Positions 9,194-17,577 of a stretch of 64,000 nt of DNA are shown in pieces. The DNA is taken from NCBI RefSeq assembly GCF_016861605.1, contig NZ_BOLM01000006.1:62001-126000 (forward strand), written 5' to 3'. Each line of letters begins with the position of its first letter. The first letter of the stretch is position 1. The notes beneath the pieces were generated by a model. That model saw nothing but the letters and a program-made list of their open reading frames with translations. It made no database searches and had not been told where the DNA came from. The DNA is from Levilactobacillus wangkuiensis (GTDB lineage Bacteria > Bacillota > Bacilli > Lactobacillales > Lactobacillaceae). The position numbers were made by a program, and so were the translations under genes.

Positions 9194-10129
9194 TTAATCA
9201 CGAACCACTAGTTTTGCATACTTATCTGGGAAGCGTGCAATCGCAAACGTTGCCATTCGACCATCACTTGTGCGAGTTATAGCGGCACCAATTTTTGCTT
9301 CGACAAAGTAATTTTTCTTCGTTACTCCTTGCTGCCCCCATATATCAGAGTGAGGGGTAAAGATAGAGGATAAATCTTCTGCCATATCAACTTTATTACC
9401 AATGTGAAGATACGTTCTTGCCTTATTTGTTCCATACCCCATATTCTCAATACCATTTTGCTTCAATAAATTAAATAAGAACTGCGCCCCTGGCGATGTA
9501 ATATTATTAAAACCTTGATTATCTGTTAAATCACCAAGATACACATTCTGGTTATTCTTTTCAGTATTGGGGAATAATTCTGATTCCGAGGAAAAGTGAA
9601 CATTACTTTCAAGCACATCATTCAAAATCGTCTTTGCTAACTGCATTGTCTTCGCGTCTGGTTTCGCACCCATACCCATACTAAGAATAGCTTTTTTAGC
9701 CATTGCCTCATAGGTACTAGGCGTCTGAGTAGTCGTTGGAGTTGGAGTCGTAGCAGCATTTGTACTTACAGCCTTAGTCAAGTATCCGCGCCAAATCCAT
9801 CCCTGAAGGGTTCCATCGGCACTCTTCACATGATAATAAATTGCCGAGTTCCCTTTGTTCTTGCGATACAGCTTTTCATGTGCATCCGTATACCAGGTCA
9901 CGGTCGGCGTTACATCGTTATTACTGTACCGGATTCCCAAATGTTTTGAGTACCGTGCACCCTTGGTAGCCGTGTACGTATGCTGCTTCATACTCTTACG
10001 CCAAACCAGTTTTACTGAATGAGATCTAGCAGCTGAATACTGACTGTTAGCTGATGCCGATACGCTAGTAGCGCCCCAAGCCCCGGCTACAACCCCCACC
10101 GTCATAATTGCTTGCATAACTCTTTTCAT
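9194..10129 (-). CDS. Secreted surface protein with SH3-like region
   Basis: 311 residues. Signal peptide 1-27 (cleavage after SASA). Residues 38-120 form a Tyr/Trp-rich SH3-like or SLAP-type wall-binding region with WRKSMKQHTY and LQGWIWRGYL. A Thr/Pro linker covers about 122-140. A C-terminal domain of 165 residues is not recognised; it contains KTMQLAKTILNDVLESN and an FNxI...GAQFLFNLL stretch. ATG after GGAGGG. No LPxTG. Probably wall-attached through the N-terminal domain. Confidence 0.65.
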   Translation of the reverse strand: MKRVMQAIMTVGVVAGAWGATSVSASANSQYSAARSHSVKLVWRKSMKQHTYTATKGARYSKHLGIRYSNNDVTPTVTWYTDAHEKLYRKNKGNSAIYYHVKSADGTLQGWIWRGYLTKAVSTNAATTPTPTTTQTPSTYEAMAKKAILSMGMGAKPDAKTMQLAKTILNDVLESNVHFSSESELFPNTEKNNQNVYLGDLTDNQGFNNITSPGAQFLFNLLKQNGIENMGYGTNKARTYLHIGNKVDMAEDLSSIFTPHSDIWGQQGVTKKNYFVEAKIGAAITRTSDGRMATFAIARFPDKYAKLVVRD

Positions 10130-10299
10130 GATTGTTTCCCTCCCATATTAATGTTAGTCTATCACTAAATGCTTCAACTTAGAATGTGTTTAACCCTTAA
10201 ACTATCCTCAAAATTCATTCATGTCTGATTCATGCTGACTTCAACAATCGTTTTTAACATCTCTTTTCTGCGACGAATCCTATTAAAATCGTCGATAAT

Positions 10300-10347
10300 C
10301 AAAAATTCCTACCTAGCTGATTTTAATCTCTAGGTAGGAACATTTTT
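10300..10347. terminator. Hairpin with 11-bp stem and T run
   Basis: TTCCTACCTAG (10306-10316) pairs with CTAGGTAGGAA (10330-10340). No intact gene precedes it on the plus strand; it may be left from a deleted gene. Confidence 0.7.
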
Positions 10348-10353
10348 ATTTGA

Positions 10354-10572
10354 AGCAACTCCATTGAAACTCTTCATAACGATACCGAAGACATTGCCTT
10401 TCTAGCCGATATTCTACGTCTCCGCTACATTAATGCGTACACGGTCCCCAAGACATGTTCCAAGCTCCTAATCTCCGAAAGGACCTTTGATCGATACCAA
10501 AATGACGCCTTATTCGCTTTCGCCCTGGCTTGCCCTTTCAATTTAATTGTTTATATCAACCATAAAATGTAG
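10354..10572 (+). pseudogene. ArpU-like phage regulator, C-terminal remnant
   Basis: An open stretch of 72 codons without a start codon. It reads DTEDIAFLADILRLRYIN, then ISERTFDRYQNDALFAFALA. This matches the end of ArpU-type phage late regulators, where RTFYRY..NEAL..FA is the recognition helix region. A complete protein would be about twice as long. The N-terminal half is absent and a terminator hairpin lies just upstream, so it cannot be expressed as such. It is the only phage trace in the window and suggests an old excised or decayed prophage. Confidence 0.55.
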
Positions 10573-10863
10573 TATCCTTATACCCTATGTTAATATATTC
10601 GATTAATCTAATCTTCTCCTCTTGAACAGCCAGGAAGGCGTTATTTAGGGTCGGGGTAACAACTAATCAATAACGATTGGTCTCACCTGAAACCCCAAAT
10701 TATTATATTTGTCACTTCAAAAAAATGGCCGATTATTGGCGTTTTCTCCCCTGAGTTCAGGATTACTATTTAAGTAAGATTTCTTCAGGTCACAGCAGCC
10801 TTTCTAACCAGCTGCGGCCTCTTCTGAAACCTTATATCTTATTTTAAAGGGAAGTCTCACGTC
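10573..10863. other. Upstream region of wall-polymer operon
   Basis: 291 bp. Near 10792-10816 a small hairpin CAGCAGC...GCTGCGG is visible. No clear -35/-10 pair could be assigned and no coding sequence is seen. Confidence 0.35.
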
Positions 10864-11741
10864 ATGCATATCCTCATTAACATTACACCTGAAACCCAAT
10901 TAAGCTGGCCTCATCTAACAACGCTGATTGAAGAAATTAGATCACAACATTTCAAAAAACTATCATTAAATCTGCAACTACCTCTAACACAGCATTTATC
11001 GATTGAGCAACGCGTAACGGCTTCAAACTGGTCATTGTCTGTAAACCAGCCACCCTTAATTTCCACTTACTACCGGGTGCTCTCCAACAGTGGCACAGCT
11101 TAGCAACCCTTCATCCCCAAGCTATTATCAGCCTTGCCAGCTTTGACAATAGCCGTTCACCGTACGATCAAATCCATGATTATGTTAATCATCATCAAGC
11201 GAACAGCCTACAAACGACTTTTTCAGCCTTAGCAGGCCCAGTAACCTCATCAACTGTTTTGTGGAGTTTACAAAAGTACACAATTTTACCTGATCTCCCC
11301 AGTTCCCACCAATTAGCCCAACAGCTCCAACCCACTGGTGTTCTCCTACCTGTCAGTTTACTCCAATCTAAGTATCCTTTAGTCTCACTGAACCAGACGC
11401 TGTCTGCGTTTCAGTCCGCCGCTGAAGTTGTCCGGCTATGTGTTCCAACGTTTATAACGCAAGCTTGGGCTGCCACAACGCCGCTGGCCTGGCTAGACCA
11501 ACTGCAAACTGTTGATGTCACGGGATTAGATACCGCTTGGCAACCACTTTTTACTCACTACCTGCAGCAGCAATTAACCTCAATCCTGGCAACTACCACC
11601 CCCCACCGGCTGACATCTGCAGAGCATATTCGTCTCCTACAGCAAGTTCAACAATTAACAAACAAACCAGTCCATCCCTGGACGCGGCTGGCTCTACTCC
11701 AACACATCTCGCCACAACTGGCCCATCTATTGTTCCACTAA
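10864..11741 (+). pseudogene. Frameshifted gene preceding wall-polymer transferase
   Basis: Two open segments in different frames make one gene of about 292 codons. Frame one runs from the ATG at 10864 to a stop at 11101. The downstream frame stays open from about 11076 (GALQQWHSLATLHPQ...) to the TAA at 11739. A single missing base near 11070-11085 would restore one protein. No slippery heptamer is visible there, so programmed frameshifting is unlikely; a mutation or sequencing error is more likely. The product is Leu/Gln/Thr-rich, soluble and not recognised. Its stop lies 11 bases before the next start, so it belongs to that operon. Confidence 0.65.
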
Positions 11742-11752
11742 GGAGATCACCT

Positions 11753-14047
11753 ATGAAATTCAGTTTAATTACGCCAGTAAAGGCCGAAGAACTCCCCCAG
11801 CTTCTAGCACTCAAACAAAATCTATCCCAGCAAACCATGCAGGATTTCGAATGGCTAATTGCGACCGACTTAACTTTGGATCTGCAAAGTCCTACCTGGC
11901 AGACGCCGTTTCCGATTCGTTTAACCCAACCAACCGTTCCAACCATCGGTGCGGCACGTAATGCTGCACTGGCGAGTGCCAAGGGTGACTGGCTTGTGTT
12001 CATGGACAGTGATGACTACTTATTACCGGAGGCATTAGCCCACTTGGATGGTACCACCGCCTTAACGCCCACTGTCATGGCTGACCTGCATCAATACCCG
12101 ACCTATGAACCACACACTGCCTTTATCAACACCCTTTCCCAAACAATCGCGCGGGATAACTTACCCAAAGGCACAGGTTCTAAAGGCAAGAAGATCACCT
12201 ATCGCCCACTCGATTTACCCGCAGACCTAACTACCGAAACGCCAAGTGATTTACCAATTAAGGCACAGAACTGGTTGAATTATAAATATCGGCTCTATCA
12301 AGACACCACTCGCTGGGATAATTTCAAACGTCAACTGTCAATTGCTGGTAAGGTCATCAATCGCGAACTCGTGCAGCAAGCCAAGATTCAATTTGATGCG
12401 ACGAACCCTTTGTACCCGGATAGTCTTTTCCTCACACAAGTCATGGCCCACACATCAGCTTATCTTCAACTGGCTAATCCGACCTATATTCGTGTCAGAC
12501 ACAACGATCCAATCAATGCACCTTCTGTACACCAATTACCCACACCTAACCGTTGGCATGATCGACTAGCTGCCTGGCAACTTAGTCTAGACCAACTTTC
12601 CGCTGGTGATTTGCGCGATGCCTTTGCCACTTACACACTAAACCGGCTGCATCGCTACTTGTATAAGTCCCTGTCCACCAACACCGACGATACCATCGCT
12701 GACCCCCAGGATTTAGCCGTACAGCTTCAGCGATACCTTCAATCAATTGATACGCCGAGCAGCTTTCAGGCTATGCCGCTATTAAGCCGACAAATTTTGC
12801 ATCACTTTCAACAGCATGGTACCATCCCCCAGGGACAAATTAATACGATTGTGCGGCTTCGTCAGTTGCGCCGAGTCATCAAGCATCACGGACGCGGCGT
12901 GACGCGCTTGGCCTACGACTGGTGGTTCACGAAACTACCCGTTAGGCCAAAAACGATTCTTTACGAGTCCTTTTTAGGTCGCAACTTTTCTGACAGTCCC
13001 AAGGCTATTTATCAGCATCTGCAAGCAAACTATCCCGGTAAATTCAAACACATCTGGGTTATGGCCGACCACACAGATACTGGCCCCGGTAATCAGCCTG
13101 ATACCAAGGTGGTTAAGCGCTTTGGCTGGCGCTACATGTACTACTTGGCCACCGCCAGGTATCAAGTTATCAATATGCGACAACCAAAGTGGTTTATCAA
13201 ACGCCCCGGAACAAAATTTCTCGCCACCTGGCACGGCACACCTTTAAAGCACTTGGTTTTTGATATGGATAACGTTGCTAGTGCTAATCCACACTACAAG
13301 GAAATCTTCTATCAGCAATCTCGCCAATGGGACTACCTGATCACCGCCAATCAATTTTCTGTTGATGTCTTCGAACACGCCTTTATGTATCCGACGCAAA
13401 AAATGTTATCAACCGGCTACCCACGCAATGATATTCTCAGCGCCCCAGACAAGACCAGCCAAGCGAATAACATCAAGCAAAAGCTGGGGATTCCTCTAGA
13501 CAAAAAGGTTATCCTGTACGCACCGACCTGGCGCGATGATGATTATTATAGTGTTGGTAATTACAAATTCACTTTGAAGCTCGACATTCCTCGATTAAAA
13601 AGAGAATTAGGTCAAGACTATGTCCTTGTACTCAGAACCCACTACTTTATTACTGATCACCTTGATACAACCGGCTTTGGCGACTTTGTTTACAACGAGT
13701 CCAGCTACGATGACATTAGCGAGTTATATCTGATTTCCGATGTCCTCATTACTGACTACTCCAGCGTTTTCTTTGATTACGCTATTCTAAAACGACCAAT
13801 TCTCTATTTTGTTTACGACTACGAAAAGTACCGCAGTGTTTTACGTGGCTTCTACCTCAACATGGAGACAGATCTGCCAGGCCCCCTGCTAAAAACCAAT
13901 GACGAGGTACTCAGTGCCCTACACAATCTACCTGCTGTTGAAAGACAATACCGTGACGCCTATCAGCAGTTCAGCAAGCGGTTCAATGCTTGGGAAGACG
14001 GTCATGCCACCCAGCGTGTCGTCAACACCTTCTTTGATTTAAAGTAA
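11753..14047 (+). CDS. GT2 glycosyltransferase / CDP-glycerol transferase fusion
   Basis: 764 residues. N-terminal GT2-type domain (about 1-280) with MKFSLITPV, ARNAALASAKGDWLVFMDSDD (DSD = metal/nucleotide-sugar site). C-terminal domain (about 385-760) is CDP-glycerol:glycerophosphate transferase, TagF/TarF type, with ATWHGTPLKHL, LYAPTWRDD and LLITDYSSVFFDYA. The cytoplasmic enzyme would build a teichoic-acid-like or glycerol-phosphate-decorated glycan. The start is set by AAGGAG 8 bases before ATG at 11753; the frame is open further upstream, but that part overlaps the preceding gene in another frame. It forms an operon with the frameshifted gene upstream. Confidence 0.85.
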   Translation: MKFSLITPVKAEELPQLLALKQNLSQQTMQDFEWLIATDLTLDLQSPTWQTPFPIRLTQPTVPTIGAARNAALASAKGDWLVFMDSDDYLLPEALAHLDGTTALTPTVMADLHQYPTYEPHTAFINTLSQTIARDNLPKGTGSKGKKITYRPLDLPADLTTETPSDLPIKAQNWLNYKYRLYQDTTRWDNFKRQLSIAGKVINRELVQQAKIQFDATNPLYPDSLFLTQVMAHTSAYLQLANPTYIRVRHNDPINAPSVHQLPTPNRWHDRLAAWQLSLDQLSAGDLRDAFATYTLNRLHRYLYKSLSTNTDDTIADPQDLAVQLQRYLQSIDTPSSFQAMPLLSRQILHHFQQHGTIPQGQINTIVRLRQLRRVIKHHGRGVTRLAYDWWFTKLPVRPKTILYESFLGRNFSDSPKAIYQHLQANYPGKFKHIWVMADHTDTGPGNQPDTKVVKRFGWRYMYYLATARYQVINMRQPKWFIKRPGTKFLATWHGTPLKHLVFDMDNVASANPHYKEIFYQQSRQWDYLITANQFSVDVFEHAFMYPTQKMLSTGYPRNDILSAPDKTSQANNIKQKLGIPLDKKVILYAPTWRDDDYYSVGNYKFTLKLDIPRLKRELGQDYVLVLRTHYFITDHLDTTGFGDFVYNESSYDDISELYLISDVLITDYSSVFFDYAILKRPILYFVYDYEKYRSVLRGFYLNMETDLPGPLLKTNDEVLSALHNLPAVERQYRDAYQQFSKRFNAWEDGHATQRVVNTFFDLK

Positions 14048-14072
14048 CGGCGACACCTTCCCAAATACTGCT

Positions 14073-14110
14073 AAAACAGGCTGGAAGACTTCCGTTCAGG
14101 CCTGTTTTGC
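14073..14110 (+). terminator. Terminator of wall-polymer operon
   Basis: AAAACAGGC pairs with GCCTGTTTT, with GGAAGACTTCC in the loop. Confidence 0.7.
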
Positions 14111-14206
14111 TACTCAAATTACGAACAACAAACTTTCTCCGCCCATCGCCCACCGAACCTGCTAAGCTAATGGCCAAGAAGTCATTGAACATATGGGGGT
14201 GAGCGG

Positions 14207-14530
14207 ATGTCATATGTTTACCTAGGCACCGCAATTATCGGGGAACTCATTGGCACTAATTTACTCAAAGCAGCGGCCGGCTTCACCCGTTTTTGGCCGT
14301 CGGTGGGCGCCCTGATGGCGTATGGCATCTGCTTTTTCTTCCTATCGTTAGCCATGAAAAATATCGATCTAAACGTCGCCTATGCCATCTGGGCCGGCAT
14401 CGGGATCGTCATCACCACCGTGCTCGCCGTCATCCTCTGGCACGAGCCCATCAACTTCGCCAGCGTCCTCGGAATTATCCTGGTGGTAGTTGGCGTCATC
14501 GTGCTCAACCTTTACGGCCCCAACCACTGA
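14207..14530 (+). CDS. SMR family multidrug/guanidinium exporter
   Basis: 107 residues, four membrane helices, normal SMR length. The essential Glu sits in IIGELIGTNLLKAA (Glu13) in helix 1, and WAGIGIVITTVLAVILWHEP in helix 3-4 is typical. SMR proteins work as dimers exchanging cations for protons. The residues seen do not separate a drug exporter from a guanidinium exporter. Single gene, with no SMR partner beside it, so probably a homodimer. ATG after GGGGGTGA. Confidence 0.88.
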   Translation: MSYVYLGTAIIGELIGTNLLKAAAGFTRFWPSVGALMAYGICFFFLSLAMKNIDLNVAYAIWAGIGIVITTVLAVILWHEPINFASVLGIILVVVGVIVLNLYGPNH

Positions 14531-14738
14531 GCTTGGCTAGGCGGTAACGCACGCAAACTGCTCGACTATGGGCGGCAACCACCTGCACAAAATTGGTTTT
14601 GTCATAAGTATATTTATAAGGTGAATTAATGGCTATTCCGCTGTGGTCAAGCGTATACTGATTCTACGTTGTGTTTCCGACAACGTCTCATGTCACGGGC
14701 ACTGTTCCGTGGCCATCTATGGAATTGGAGGCTTCACT

Positions 14739-15521
14739 ATGACAAAAACGGTCGTCATCTTAGGTGCAGGTTCAGGGTTCGGTTTCGCTATCGCGCAGGC
14801 GTTTGGGCAACAGGGTAATCACGTGGTCTTGGCCGCGCGCCACGAGGATGCCCTCCAGCACATGACCGCTCAGCTGCGCGCCGCCGACATCAGTGCCGAC
14901 TGGCTGGTAGCCGACGCCACCAATTCACAATCGACCGCCGACCTCTTTCGGCAGGTCGTCCAACACTTTGGCGTCCCCGAAACCTTCGTCTACAACGTGG
15001 CTAACACCCAGCTGGACCGGCCACGGGACACACCCGTAACCCATATCGCCCAGGCCTTTGACGTCAACGTGCTTGGCGCGATTCGTACGACACGGCAGTT
15101 CTTGGATTTAGCCGATACTGACATCCCCCGCAACATTTTGATCACCGGGGGTGGCGCGGCCCTGAACCCAGTCAAGGCGACCACCACGCTGTCCCTGACC
15201 AAGGCCGCCCTGCGTAGCTACGTCTATTCCTTGGCCGACGAACTGGCTGACACGGCCGTTTACGTGGGCCTCATCACGATTCAAGGCATCTCCGGGACCA
15301 GTGACGCCATGCAACCGGCCAACGTGGCCACGGCCTACCTGCAGGCCGTGGCCGACCGGAACCAGACCGAACTGCGCTATCCCGCGGGAGAACAAACCGA
15401 GTCCGAGTTTTCCGCACTTAAAGCGGTCATGAACGATTCCAACCGCCTCCAAACCTTTCTCCAGGAACACCCCGGCGTTAACGCCTTTCTTCAGCAGCAT
15501 CCGGAATTTCTGGCAGACTAA
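14739..15521 (+). CDS. SDR-fold protein lacking catalytic Ser and Tyr
   Basis: 260 residues. The Rossmann motif GAGSGFGFAIAQAF near residue 10 supports NAD(P) binding. In the active-site stretch ITGGGAALNPV...TLSLTKAAL the Lys is kept, but the usual Tyr four residues before it is Leu and the Ser 13 further back is Gly. Oxidoreductase activity by the classical mechanism is therefore unlikely; a nucleotide-sensing or altered chemistry role is possible. The ATG at 14739 is preceded by TTGGAGG, unlike the upstream in-frame codons. Terminator at 15535. Confidence 0.75.
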   Translation: MTKTVVILGAGSGFGFAIAQAFGQQGNHVVLAARHEDALQHMTAQLRAADISADWLVADATNSQSTADLFRQVVQHFGVPETFVYNVANTQLDRPRDTPVTHIAQAFDVNVLGAIRTTRQFLDLADTDIPRNILITGGGAALNPVKATTTLSLTKAALRSYVYSLADELADTAVYVGLITIQGISGTSDAMQPANVATAYLQAVADRNQTELRYPAGEQTESEFSALKAVMNDSNRLQTFLQEHPGVNAFLQQHPEFLAD

Positions 15522-15534
15522 CTCACGTCAACAT

Positions 15535-15575
15535 TCGAGCAACTGTGGCTACCCTGCCGCGGTTGCTCGTTTTTC
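15535..15575 (+). terminator. Terminator of SDR gene
   Basis: CGAGCAAC pairs with GTTGCTCG (15562-15569), followed by TTTTT. Confidence 0.85.
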
Positions 15576-15609
15576 TTATCAAGTCCCGAATGTTCTGTGA
15601 CTTGATAAG
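15575..15609. repeat. 11-bp inverted repeat
   Basis: CTTATCAAGTC (15575-15585) and GACTTGATAAG (15599-15609) are perfectly complementary, 13 bases apart, right after the SDR terminator. No T run follows, so an operator or RNA hairpin is more likely than a second terminator. Confidence 0.6.
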
Positions 15610-15683
15610 GTCACCTACCGAACCGCCCGCTCCTACGCGCCGACTGGGTTGCCAGCATCGCCACTACTGCCCAAACAACTTAT

Positions 15684-15701
15684 TTGTGAAAATAATCACA
15701 T
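15684..15701. promoter_or_regulatory. Rex-like operator before aldehyde dehydrogenase
   Basis: TTGTGAAAATAATCACAT is close to the Rex box TTGTGAA-N4-TTCACAA (established for Gram-positive NADH/NAD sensing). It lies about 165 bases before the aldehyde dehydrogenase start, with a TATAAC possible -10 at 15719. A Crp/Fnr-type site (TGTGA-N6-TCACA) is the alternative reading. Confidence 0.5.
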
Positions 15702-15865
15702 TAACAACCAAAACGCGGTATAACAGAGTTGAGGGATAACCTCTACACCACAGAAAATTACCTAGCCAGTTAATTGCCTACTGGGTCAGGTGCGAGTCAT
15801 CACCTCGGCATCAATTTGGGGTCAAGTCAGTTTATCTTGACGATGTTGAAGGGAGTCTTATTGTT

Positions 15866-17341
15866 ATGTCCAAGAGTTCAGTTGCTTTGAAACACTATCA
15901 AATGTATATCAACGGTGAGTTTAAGGATTCGTCATCCGGTAATCTGATCACCGTGTTAAACCCAGCCACTGGGGAACCCATTTCCACGGTTCCAAGTGCC
16001 ACTTTAGACGAATGCCGAGAAGCTATCGACGCCGCCTATGAAGCGCAAAAGTCCTGGAAGAAAGTGCCTGCCGCAACCCGGGGCCAGTACCTGCACGACG
16101 TTGCGACCGAGGTTCGCAAGGATGCCGACCACTTGATTGCCATGCTCCAAGAGGAACAAGGCAAGGTCAAGGCGTTAGCTACCACGGAAATTATGTTCTC
16201 CGCCGACTACTTCGACTACATGGCCAGCGCATCACGGACCTACGAAGGCGAGATTCTGCAGTCCGACAACGCCAACGAAAATATCATGATTGCCAAGCAA
16301 CCTATCGGGGTCGCGGCCGGCATCTTGCCTTGGAACTTCCCATTCTTCCTGATTGCGCGGAAGATGGGGCCAGCCTTGGTTACCGGGAACACCATCGTCA
16401 TGAAACCAAGTACCGATACGCCTAATTTAGGCTTGGAATTTGCCAAGATCGTCGAAAAGGTTGGGATTCCTAAGGGTGTTGTCAACATCATCACCGGGCC
16501 CGGTTCGGTCATTGGTGACGAAATGTCTCGGAACAAGAAGGTTGGGATCATCAGTTTGACCGGATCCGTGAACTCCGGGAAGCGCGTCATGGAGGCCGCC
16601 GCCACCCACATGGCCAAGGTTTCCTTGGAATTAGGTGGCAAGGCGCCCGCTATCGTCTGCAAGGACGCCGACATCGACCTCGCCGTACAATCCATCATCG
16701 ACTCTCGGGTCGACAACAATGGTCAGCTCTGCAACAACTGTGAACGGGTCTACGTGCAAGAGGACGTTGCCGCTGAATTTACCAAGAAATTGGCCGATAA
16801 GATGGCCGCCGTTACCGTGGGCGATCCCATGAAGAACGAAGACATCGGCATGGGTCCCCTGATCAACCAAGGTGCCCTCGACAAGGTTGCCGGCATGGTC
16901 GACCGGGCCGTTGAAGCCGGTGGCAAGCTGGAAACTGGTGGGCACAAGGTTAAAATTGCCAACGGCTTCTACTACGAACCAACCGTCATTACCAACGTCA
17001 AGCAGGACTCTGAAATCGTGCAAGACGAAATCTTCGGTCCCGTTCTGCCAGTCTTGACCTTTAAGACCTTGGACGACGCCATCGACATGGCTAACGACAG
17101 TGACTTTGGCCTGACCTCTTCCATCTTCACCGAAAACATTGAGAACGCCATGCGGGCAGCTAACGAGCTCGAAGACGGCGAAACCTATATCAACCGCTTC
17201 AACTTCGAAGCCATGAACGGCTCCCACTCCGGCTGGAAGGAATCTGGTATCGGCGGCGACGACGGGAAGCACGGGATCGAAGAATTCCTGAACACCCACG
17301 TCATCTACCTGCAGGGTCACCCAGAAAAGACGCAAGCTTAG
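15866..17341 (+). CDS. aldA: NAD-dependent aldehyde dehydrogenase, AldA type
   Basis: 491 residues, standard ALDH length. Oxidises an aldehyde to the acid with NAD; the closest remembered relative is E. coli lactaldehyde/glycolaldehyde dehydrogenase AldA, with the shared stretches ILPWNFPFFLIARKM and ADYxDYMA. Catalytic Cys289 in GQLCNNCERV, general-base Glu255 in LELGGKAP and Asn157 in PWNFP are all present. ATG after GAAGGGAG. The alcohol dehydrogenase 240 bp downstream has its own leader, and together they suggest aldehyde/alcohol interconversion for redox balance. Terminator at 17354. Confidence 0.85.
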   Translation: MSKSSVALKHYQMYINGEFKDSSSGNLITVLNPATGEPISTVPSATLDECREAIDAAYEAQKSWKKVPAATRGQYLHDVATEVRKDADHLIAMLQEEQGKVKALATTEIMFSADYFDYMASASRTYEGEILQSDNANENIMIAKQPIGVAAGILPWNFPFFLIARKMGPALVTGNTIVMKPSTDTPNLGLEFAKIVEKVGIPKGVVNIITGPGSVIGDEMSRNKKVGIISLTGSVNSGKRVMEAAATHMAKVSLELGGKAPAIVCKDADIDLAVQSIIDSRVDNNGQLCNNCERVYVQEDVAAEFTKKLADKMAAVTVGDPMKNEDIGMGPLINQGALDKVAGMVDRAVEAGGKLETGGHKVKIANGFYYEPTVITNVKQDSEIVQDEIFGPVLPVLTFKTLDDAIDMANDSDFGLTSSIFTENIENAMRAANELEDGETYINRFNFEAMNGSHSGWKESGIGGDDGKHGIEEFLNTHVIYLQGHPEKTQA

Positions 17342-17353
17342 GGTAACCATGAA

Positions 17354-17386
17354 AGAAGATAATTCCCTTTCGAATTATCTTTTTTC
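17354..17386 (+). terminator. Terminator of aldehyde dehydrogenase gene
   Basis: AAGATAATTC / GAATTATCTT stem with T6. Confidence 0.85.
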
Positions 17387-17501
17387 TGTGATTGTGAATA
17401 AAGCGTTACCATTTTCTAAATCTGGGGTCAGTCCCGTTTCAGGACCGTGACCGCAGTCCTAGCAAGCAGTTGTTAGGCTTAACCTAAAAGTGGCGTTTTC
17501 A

Positions 17502-17515
17502 TGAAAGCGCTTGCT
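17502..17515. promoter_or_regulatory. cre-like catabolite repression site
   Basis: TGAAAGCGCTTGCT fits the CcpA site consensus TGWAARCGYTWWCW with one mismatch. It lies 63 bases before the alcohol dehydrogenase start, so carbon-source control of that gene is inferred. Confidence 0.65.
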
Positions 17516-17526
17516 TTTCGGACTCA

Positions 17527-17544
17527 TTGTGACATAATTATCAA
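17527..17544. promoter_or_regulatory. Half Rex-like site before alcohol dehydrogenase
   Basis: TTGTGACATAATTATCAA: the left half matches a Rex box, the right half is degenerate. Weak alone; noted because a better match precedes the neighbouring aldehyde dehydrogenase. Confidence 0.3.
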
Positions 17545-17577
17545 GTGTAAATAACTTTTAAAAACGAGGTGCCAATT

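Noticed and set aside
11537-11752. Longer N-terminus for the two-domain transferase
   Set aside because: The frame is open upstream, but the stretch overlaps the preceding gene and the AAGGAG ribosome site belongs to the ATG at 11753.
10130-14047. A prophage in the 10-14 kb region
   Set aside because: Only one regulator remnant is seen; no integrase, structural or lysis genes and no attachment repeats.
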